Source: a virus. Taken from it: a stretch of DNA of 64,000 nt. Location: IMG/VR virus record IMGVR_UViG_3300032087_002150, positions 87,661-151,660 of that record; one strand, 5' to 3'. A program made the position numbers and the translations under genes. Every line of letters begins with the position of its first letter. The stretch's first letter is position 1. Shown in pieces: positions 59,482 through 64,000 of this stretch. The notes under the pieces are model-generated. The model was given only the letters and a program-made list of their open reading frames with translations. It made no database searches and was not told the origin of the DNA.

Positions 59482-60197
59482 AAAAAATCAGTCAACCCTT
59501 TTAGTTCTAGTTCGTTCTCTGCGCCGCACTTAATACAATTAAACTGGGCAAGGTGAGTAAGTGCTGGAACATTCTGTAAGAATTCAGTAATTTTTTCCAA
59601 CTGACTCGCTGTCATAGATTGTATAAACTCTACGATCTCAGACATTTCTTGCGATTCACAATCAATCCTTTCTTCTTCGGTAATAACAGCAGCAATAGAT
59701 CTGGCGATAACTTCTAAGGCAGCGTTGACGTCCTTTTCAGCATTTTGGACATCACCTTCCATGAGAGACCCATAAGAAGGATATTGCATTTCTACTGAAA
59801 TATGATCAGTGATAGGTATGATATTATTGCCTTTGGGAACGTCAATATGCAATTGTTCGAGATTGATGACATACTCGTTTCTCATCTTGCATTTTTCTTC
59901 TTTACAGGTCATGATGATTGTTGAGGTTTCGCCTACTGACTTTGATCTAAGTTGCGTGAACATGTACTCGATATCAAATGTAGCGAGTTTGTTCATATCA
60001 ACATTTTCTGACGGGTCTAGGCAAGAAACAATCGTATCGGTCATTGCTTCAAGGCAAGTCTGTGGATCTTGAGACTCAAATGCCTGAAGTAAGATTTTTT
60101 CTTCTTTGACGAGGTAGGGTCTGTATTTAACTCGACGCCCTGTGGAGGGAATCTCCATAGTAAAATTCAGCGTCTCATTAACGCGTGGTAATGCCAT
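59478..60197 (-). CDS. gp26: gp26 baseplate hub / tail assembly protein
   Basis: 239 residues from MALPRVNETLNFTMEIPSTG (GGAG at correct spacing; a TTG four codons upstream is unlikely). RPYLVKEEKILLQAFESQDP, QTCLEAMTDTIVSCLDPSEN, FDIEYMFTQLRSKSVGE and two Cys pairs (CKEEKCKM; CIKCGAEN) identify the T4 gp26 (T4 baseplate) family. The Cys pairs likely bind zinc. The last codons GAT TTT TTC TGA contain the -1 slippery heptamer. It precedes the tape-measure-like gene, as tail chaperones do. Confidence 0.9.
   Translation of the reverse strand: MALPRVNETLNFTMEIPSTGRRVKYRPYLVKEEKILLQAFESQDPQTCLEAMTDTIVSCLDPSENVDMNKLATFDIEYMFTQLRSKSVGETSTIIMTCKEEKCKMRNEYVINLEQLHIDVPKGNNIIPITDHISVEMQYPSYGSLMEGDVQNAEKDVNAALEVIARSIAAVITEEERIDCESQEMSEIVEFIQSMTASQLEKITEFLQNVPALTHLAQFNCIKCGAENELELKGLTDFF
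59481..59487 (-). promoter_or_regulatory. gp26: -1 ribosomal frameshift slippery heptamer T TTT TTC
   Basis: In the gp26 frame the heptamer reads T-TTT-TTC directly before the TGA stop. It fits the X-XXY-YYZ rule for simultaneous -1 slippage. A Shine-Dalgarno-like AAAAGGG lies 8 nt upstream, as in dnaX, and a perfect 9-bp hairpin lies downstream. Confidence 0.75.
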
Positions 60198-60223
60198 AAT
60201 ATTCTCCAATAATATTAGGTGTT

Positions 60224-60772
60224 TTATTGAACCTCAAGTTGACTATATTGTAAGGTGACAGTCAATTCACCCACAGCACCAACTGCTTGATTGTTTAACT
60301 CAATTTCGTTAATACTTAACGGGAAACAATTTAGGATCTTTGCCGAGTAGATATCATTTCCCTGCCTATCTTGTTGCTTCACAGTAATCGGATGAACATA
60401 ATTGTCATAAAATCCAGCAGTATATGGCGCAGTAGGATTAATACAAAGATCCATCCATCCTTGAAAGTATTTTCTTGCGCTATACGTGTGCGTCAAATAA
60501 AATGTCATGGACAATACATCGACGTTATACCCAGAGGCAACCTTTATAGGTTCCATCCCAAGTTGTCGGTCCAAGGTGTTTAATGATTTCCCTGGGATTC
60601 TCACTGCTGTGCACAATTCGCTGAGTGATGTGGCGAGAGCAGCAACATCTACTGCTTCTCCACCAGGAGTAGAACCAGAAATTGGGGGCATCTCAACCAT
60701 CCACCTATTGGTGTATGCTGGTCCTTGTTCTGCTTCAAATCTTCCTCTAAGAGTATCTGTACTAAAACTCAT
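60224..60772 (-). CDS. Tail-tube-fold baseplate protein (gp54 candidate)
   Basis: 182 residues. FEAEQGPAYTNRWMVEMPPI, ELCTAVRIPGKSLNTLDRQL, YNVDVLSMTFYLTHTYSARK, YDNYVHPITVKQQDRQGNDI and LTVTLQYSQLEV is a tube-type barrel related to gp19. Located beside gp26, it may be the tube initiator (gp54 role), although T4 gp54 is longer. The start overlaps the upstream stop (TAATG). Confidence 0.7.
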   Translation of the reverse strand: MSFSTDTLRGRFEAEQGPAYTNRWMVEMPPISGSTPGGEAVDVAALATSLSELCTAVRIPGKSLNTLDRQLGMEPIKVASGYNVDVLSMTFYLTHTYSARKYFQGWMDLCINPTAPYTAGFYDNYVHPITVKQQDRQGNDIYSAKILNCFPLSINEIELNNQAVGAVGELTVTLQYSQLEVQ

Positions 60773-61374
60773 TATCGTTTCCTGGCAATCTCTCTACTGT
60801 CTTTAAACACTCTTCCTTCACCTGCTTTTCGCCAAGAGGCGAGCGGTAGATGTACAGCAACTTCCCATTCAGGGGCAGGAACATTTGCTATCCTGCCATA
60901 AATCTGATCATATCTATATCTTTTTATACACGCTTTGTGTGCGCGCAATTGAGTTCTGGATTTCAAATAATCATAATCTATCTTCAGATATGTATTCCAT
61001 CTAAACTCAGTATTACTTGCTCTTGACAGTAGATTGTAGAACAACCTTTGTCTCAGGTCTATCGGAAGGTAATGAAGATTCAATCCAGTGAATCCTTCCT
61101 TTTGCCTGCTTATCATGATAACAAGGGGGAATCTATCATAGTATGGTAGTTCCTGTTTCCCAACAGGGTTATATCTAAACAAATACATTCTACCAATAAA
61201 TTGATTCGCCGCCATTTTTATAGGAGGATTCCTAATAATACTCTGGCGATCTACTGGTAGTTTGTTTATCTCCCTGATTCTGTCGTAAAACCATTCCTGA
61301 GAAAGTTTAGTATTGGACTCAATACCTTCTTCCTCGAGAAGATCCTTATATTTTTCGAACAGGTTTTCATCCAT
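60772..61374 (-). CDS. Conserved tail-assembly-region protein (200 aa)
   Basis: 200 residues. IGRMYLFRYNPVGKQELPYY, DRFPLVIMISRQKEGFTGLN, LHYLPIDLRQRLFYNLL, HKACIKRYRYDQIYGRIA and EWEVAVHLPLASWRKA make a pattern seen in many marine T4-like phages beside baseplate genes. I recognise the family but cannot name its T4 counterpart with confidence. It is probably structural or for assembly. The promoter TATAAATA is 6 nt before the ATG. Confidence 0.7.
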   Translation of the reverse strand: MDENLFEKYKDLLEEEGIESNTKLSQEWFYDRIREINKLPVDRQSIIRNPPIKMAANQFIGRMYLFRYNPVGKQELPYYDRFPLVIMISRQKEGFTGLNLHYLPIDLRQRLFYNLLSRASNTEFRWNTYLKIDYDYLKSRTQLRAHKACIKRYRYDQIYGRIANVPAPEWEVAVHLPLASWRKAGEGRVFKDSREIARKR

Positions 61375-61377
61375 ACG

Positions 61378-61398
61378 AAGTATTTATACTAAATACTT
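61378..61398. promoter_or_regulatory. Perfect inverted repeat: bidirectional late promoter
   Basis: Arms AAGTATTTA and TAAATACTT (9 bp) with a 3-nt spacer. The minus strand reads TATAAATA at 61381-61388, and the plus strand reads ACTAAATA at 61388-61395. The gene starts are 6 nt away on the left and 2 nt away on the right, so both transcripts would be almost leaderless. Confidence 0.6.
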
Positions 61399-61400
61399 AC

Positions 61401-61664
61401 ATGAAAATACATAAGAAAATCGCTGAGTGGATCAAGTCGCTATTCATAGACCGTTATGAGATAACGATCTACTTCCCAGGACCTGTAACTGAAAATCCAG
61501 ATGGCACAAAAGTCGCTGGGAGCAACCCAAAGACTTTTATATGTAAGAAAAAACCAGTTGTAGTGAAAGGTGAATGCGAGTTCAAGTTTACAACTGTAGA
61601 AAAGAAAGTCTACAAGATCAAGACTGTCAACCCAGTTGGGTTTGATATTGTTAAGGTAAAATAA
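61401..61664 (+). CDS. Small conserved plus-strand protein (87 aa)
   Basis: 87 residues. MKIHKKIAEWIKSLFIDRYE, ITIYFPGPVTENPDGT, CKKKPVVVKGECEFKF, VYKIKTVNPVGFDIVKVK: an amphipathic helix then a small beta domain. Proteins of this form lie near gp3/gp32-type genes in cyanophages. No Shine-Dalgarno; the ATG comes 5 nt after the octamer. It ends in the gp32 terminator, tail to tail with gp32. Function unknown. Confidence 0.7.
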   Translation: MKIHKKIAEWIKSLFIDRYEITIYFPGPVTENPDGTKVAGSNPKTFICKKKPVVVKGECEFKFTTVEKKVYKIKTVNPVGFDIVKVK

Positions 61665-61684
61665 AAAAGGGCACCGAAGTGCCC
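61663..61684 (-). terminator. Rho-independent terminator after gp32
   Basis: Stem GGGCAC/GTGCCC with a UUCG-type loop (61669-61684) followed by a T run on the minus strand, 14 nt after the gp32 stop. The T run overlaps the stop codon of the plus-strand gene. Confidence 0.9.
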
Positions 61685-61698
61685 CGAGCTTCCCAAGT

Positions 61699-62607
61699 TT
61701 AATCAGCGTTCGCCAATTTCTGGAAGTAAGAGAAAGCATCCTCGTCGCCATCATCACTCGCTTCTTCAGCAGTGGCAGCGGCACTAACCTTAATCTCTGG
61801 AGCAGAAGCAACTGGAGCAGGTGCTGGTTCAGCAACTGTGTCCACTGCTGCTTCTTGCTGAGGGGTGTTAGCAGTCGCCCCCAAGACTTCGTTCAACTTC
61901 GCTTGGAGTTGATCATAGGTCTTGTAGGTGCTTGGGTCAACGAAAGTAGAAATATCATGCAGAGAGTTAACTGCTGCCTGAAGTTGTACTTCATCGCCCT
62001 CAAACAACGGAGCAGGTGCTTTAAACTCAGAACGATCATAGTTACGATACCCTTCAACGTTGCGGATCTTCAGTTGGAAGTCAGCACCGTTCCACAGATC
62101 AAAAGGATCAACAGGAGTTTCTCCAGGAAACTGTGGTTGCATCAGGTCTTGGATCTTGTCAAAGATCTTTTTACCGAACTGATACATGAAGACTTTGCCT
62201 TCATTCTCAGGCGCAGCAGGATCTGAGATAACCAAAATGTTTGTTACATAATGGAGACGTCGCTTCTGCTTACGAACCTGTTCACGATCTTCCTCATTGC
62301 CAGAGTTCCACAACTTGGAGTTGTACTCGCCGAGAGGATCTTGCTGACCGAGCGAGGTCAGAGACTTCTCGATGTACCACTTACCAGTTGGTCCCTTGAA
62401 CCCATGGTCCCAGTAGCGAACCCATGGTACTTCATTTTCGGAAGGAAGGAATCGAATGACTGCGTAACCATTGCCTGCCTTATCGACAGTTGGTTTCCAC
62501 ATATTGGTATCTTCGGAACGTTCGGTAGAACCACCAGTTGCTTCTTGAGCAGCAGCAACCAGTTTATTGATGTCGTATCGACGTGATTTTAATGCGTTTA
62601 AGTCCAT
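61699..62607 (-). CDS. gp32: gp32 single-stranded DNA-binding protein
   Basis: 302 residues. N-terminal LKSRRYDINKL carries the basic LAST-like element for cooperative binding; AVIRFLPSENEVPWVRYWDH, KLWNSGNEEDREQVRKQKRR, LHYVTNILVISDP and VFMYQFGKKIFDKIQDLMQP form the OB-fold core; after about 240 there is a Pro/Ala linker, and the acidic C-terminal tail EEASDDGDEDAFSYFQ recruits other replication proteins. The T4 zinc Cys are absent (SLGQQDPLGEYN), so there is no zinc knuckle. It has two overlapping promoters, a leader hairpin and a strong terminator. Confidence 0.96.
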   Translation of the reverse strand: MDLNALKSRRYDINKLVAAAQEATGGSTERSEDTNMWKPTVDKAGNGYAVIRFLPSENEVPWVRYWDHGFKGPTGKWYIEKSLTSLGQQDPLGEYNSKLWNSGNEEDREQVRKQKRRLHYVTNILVISDPAAPENEGKVFMYQFGKKIFDKIQDLMQPQFPGETPVDPFDLWNGADFQLKIRNVEGYRNYDRSEFKAPAPLFEGDEVQLQAAVNSLHDISTFVDPSTYKTYDQLQAKLNEVLGATANTPQQEAAVDTVAEPAPAPVASAPEIKVSAAATAEEASDDGDEDAFSYFQKLANAD

Positions 62608-62654
62608 GTGTATTTTCCTTGTATGTCTGAAATGTACAGTGTATTCAAAGTATG

Positions 62655-62674
62655 TTGAGCAATATAACGCTCAA
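62655..62674 (-). promoter_or_regulatory. gp32: Hairpin in the gp32 leader
   Basis: Arms TTGAGC/GCTCAA with an 8-nt loop, near the 5' end of the 70-nt leader. T4 gp32 represses its own translation through a leader structure at the 5' end, so this may be the same type of operator. Confidence 0.5.
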
Positions 62675-62677
62675 CCA

Positions 62678-62713
62678 TATTTATATCATACTGGATTTTG
62701 AGCAGAATGTCAA
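62678..62713 (-). promoter_or_regulatory. gp32: Overlapping sigma70-like and late promoters of gp32
   Basis: Minus strand TTGACA (62708-62713), 17-bp spacer, TATGAT (62685-62690) and, sharing one base, the exact late octamer TATAAATA (62678-62685). The gene can thus be read by both host and gp55 holoenzymes. The -35 overlaps the stop of the upstream oxygenase gene. Confidence 0.8.
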
Positions 62714-63306
62714 GCACTTTTTGGGAAGTTCATTAAGGATCTAACTCCCTTCTTACCTGCCCAACTAATCAGGATGACCCTTTTACCTTTCTTGACTTCG
62801 GTTGCTTCGTGTTGAAACCAAGCAGGGAACATTATAGTTTCGAATGGTTCTAGATCAACTTCGATTTCAATATCTGTAGTTGGCAACCAAACTTTCAGTT
62901 TCCCGCCTTCAAGGTCATCAGATTTTTCTATCATGGTGACGCAGGTAAAGTACCTATTATGCGCCGAACCTTCGGGATTATCGTCGCGGTGCTTTTTAAA
63001 TTGTTGCCCAGGAAAATATCTCACCCACTCAAACTGCGCCCACCAAAGATCTTCCGATGCTTCGGGATACCATTCTCTAAACATCTCATCAATGGTAAGA
63101 CTAACATCAAACAATCTTTTGTAGTCTATAGGCAGGTGATAGCAACTTCTATTGTGACTTGTAGATTCCCCATCTTTTTCATTATAGACCTTTGCCCTGA
63201 AGACTTGGGATTCATCTGCCTGCCACTTCTCTAAGAGAAACTCTTTTTGTTCTTCGTCAAAAATGAAATCCCGTACAAAGGGATCAGTCAATGGGTAGTT
63301 GTCCAT
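62710..63306 (-). CDS. Fe(II)/2OG oxygenase upstream of gp32
   Basis: 198 residues. Complete oxygenase site: H106-R-D108 in QFKKHRDDNPEG, the distal His H166 in FPAWFQHEATEV and the 2OG-binding Arg R176 in GKRVILISW. It is of the prolyl-4-hydroxylase-like type frequent in T4-like marine phages. It overlaps gp33 by 23 nt. Substrate unknown. Confidence 0.85.
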   Translation of the reverse strand: MDNYPLTDPFVRDFIFDEEQKEFLLEKWQADESQVFRAKVYNEKDGESTSHNRSCYHLPIDYKRLFDVSLTIDEMFREWYPEASEDLWWAQFEWVRYFPGQQFKKHRDDNPEGSAHNRYFTCVTMIEKSDDLEGGKLKVWLPTTDIEIEVDLEPFETIMFPAWFQHEATEVKKGKRVILISWAGKKGVRSLMNFPKSA

Positions 63307-63535
63307 TTTTTTCCAAGAAGTTTAAATCCATCGCCTCAGATTCAATTTTCTGTTTCAACGAGACGGAAACATACTTTCGAGAATCTTCTATTTCGATTCC
63401 ATTCTCTTCACAAGCATAGATGACCGCATCAATGTAAGGCATCTTTTTAGACATTACTATGTCTTCAACCAACTTACCGAATTTGGTTTTGGTCATAAAC
63501 TCAAGAGTATCAACAATCTCTTCTTCAGTCATCAT
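63284..63535 (-). CDS. gp33: gp33 late promoter transcription accessory protein
   Basis: 83 residues. KFGKLVEDIVMSKKMPYIDA, VIYACEENGIEIEDSRKYV and LKQKIESEAMDLNFLEKNGQ fit the short gp33 of marine T4-like phages, which bridges RNA polymerase and the sliding clamp and acts with gp55 at TATAAATA promoters. It starts with ATG ATG after GGAGGAG and overlaps the 56-residue gene by 11 nt. Confidence 0.85.
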   Translation of the reverse strand: MMTEEEIVDTLEFMTKTKFGKLVEDIVMSKKMPYIDAVIYACEENGIEIEDSRKYVSVSLKQKIESEAMDLNFLEKNGQLPID

Positions 63536-63695
63536 GAGTCTCCTCCGACTCAGTTTCTTTCTCTAATGAGACAGGGGATGCCTCTTCCTTCAGCGCATCA
63601 ATCAACTGATGCACTTCAGAGAAAGGTTTTGATGCAAGGTATTCTACAACCCTGTTAAACAGTATTGGAGGAACTGCTATGTATTGTTCGCTCAT
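63525..63695 (-). CDS. Small hypothetical protein before gp33 (56 aa)
   Basis: 56 residues: MSEQYIAVPPILFNRVVEYL, ASKPFSEVHQLIDALKEE and an acidic tail ETESEETHDD. The ATG at 63695 overlaps the stop of the upstream gene (ATGA), which supports this start over one at 63728. It may be a gp33-linked regulator; no family is recognised. Confidence 0.7.
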   Translation of the reverse strand: MSEQYIAVPPILFNRVVEYLASKPFSEVHQLIDALKEEASPVSLEKETESEETHDD

Positions 63696-64000
63696 GCCCT
63701 TTGCTCCTTCGCAAGTTCTTTCGTCCAAGTCATTCCAATATCAGGATAGAACACTCCGACATCTCTTTTCACGTTGCCATTTTTATCATATGCCAACGCA
63801 TAACACACCCATTCCATATCGCTTTCTCGGGCAGCGCCATATTTATTGTCGCACCAAACACCGTCGCGAATCCAGATACCAAGGTTCTTTACATACGTTT
63901 CAGCAATTTGAAACTCTTGTCTTTGTTTACTATCCTTGCTATCTTTTTGATGACGGATACTTTTAACTTTGTCGCGCCAAACTTTTAGTTGCTCCTTTAC
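63692..64000 (-). CDS. Hypothetical protein, 5' end beyond the window
   Basis: 102 codons of an open frame without a start in the window, ending before the TGA at 63692. Visible parts include a helix VKEQLKVWRDKVKSIRHQKD, then NLGIWIRDGVWCDNKYGAAR and CYALAYDKNGNVKRDVGVFY, ending GMTWTKELAKEQRA. The balanced composition and coupled stop make it a real gene. Function unknown. Confidence 0.8.
   Translation of the reverse strand, partial: VKEQLKVWRDKVKSIRHQKDSKDSKQRQEFQIAETYVKNLGIWIRDGVWCDNKYGAARESDMEWVCYALAYDKNGNVKRDVGVFYPDIGMTWTKELAKEQRA

Noticed and set aside
1-64000. tRNA genes, integrase, insertion sequences, host metabolic genes such as photosystem genes
   Set aside because: None was found by reading both strands; the gaps are too short and contain promoters or terminators instead.

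Overview
The window is a contiguous piece of a T4-like (Straboviridae/Kyanoviridae-type) marine myovirus genome. Nearly the whole T4 virion core set is present: terminase (gp16, gp17), neck (gp13, gp14, gp15), sheath and tube (gp18, gp19), portal (gp20), prohead protease, scaffold and capsid (gp21, gp22, gp23), baseplate (gp5-like, gp6, gp8, gp25, gp26, gp48, gp53), recombination (gp46, gp47, uvsW, uvsY), late transcription (gp33, gp55) and gp32. Gene order and protein style resemble the T4-like phages of marine cyanobacteria and SAR11. No photosynthesis genes, tRNAs, integrase or insertion sequence were seen, so the host cannot be named from this window. Almost everything lies on the minus strand. 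The only plus-strand genes are gp4 (56605..57108) and a small gene at 61401..61664.

Read right to left, in the direction of transcription: an unrecognised partial gene, a 56-residue protein, gp33 and an Fe(II)/2OG oxygenase lead to gp32 (61699..62607), which has a sigma70-like promoter, a late promoter and a leader hairpin. Next is the baseplate/tail-assembly block (43.6 to 61.4 kb). It contains gp26 with a probable -1 frameshift extension, a tape-measure-like protein, gp48, gp53, a hub protein, an OB-fold/lysozyme protein, an amidase, a spike protein, gp25, gp6 and a gp7-position protein. Then comes a large fibre and tail-protein region (22.2 to 43.6 kb): gp8, a 1942-residue DUF4815-like protein, two paralogous fibres built of YxGxR repeats, a GT-A glycosyltransferase, a second oxygenase-like protein and a 1229-residue protein with nearly 50 GVAER repeats. 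The neck, terminase, tail and head module (9.8 to 22.2 kb) follows. Last is the replication/recombination block (0 to 9.3 kb), ending in two more dioxygenases and a truncated nucleotidyltransferase.

Regulation is readable. Eleven exact copies of the T4 late octamer TATAAATA (minus strand) lie in front of late operons, and the phage supplies the matching factors gp55 and gp33. Four sigma70-like promoters (TTGACA/T, 17-bp spacer, TANNAT) precede the 474-residue dioxygenase, gp55, the 8740..9252 gene and gp32. GC-rich hairpins with UUCG-type tetraloops separate the transcription units. Most genes overlap by ATGA or TAATG, indicating translational coupling.

The most notable items are: (1) a T TTT TTC slippery heptamer at the end of gp26, with an upstream Shine-Dalgarno-like stretch and a downstream perfect 9-bp hairpin, that would fuse a start-less 64-codon ORF to gp26; (2) a TET/JBP-like dioxygenase next to a nucleotidyltransferase, a candidate DNA-base modification module; (3) a fibre cassette combining two YxGxR fibres with a glycosyltransferase and an oxygenase; (4) the 1229-residue repeat protein; (5) a perfect inverted repeat acting as a possible bidirectional late promoter.
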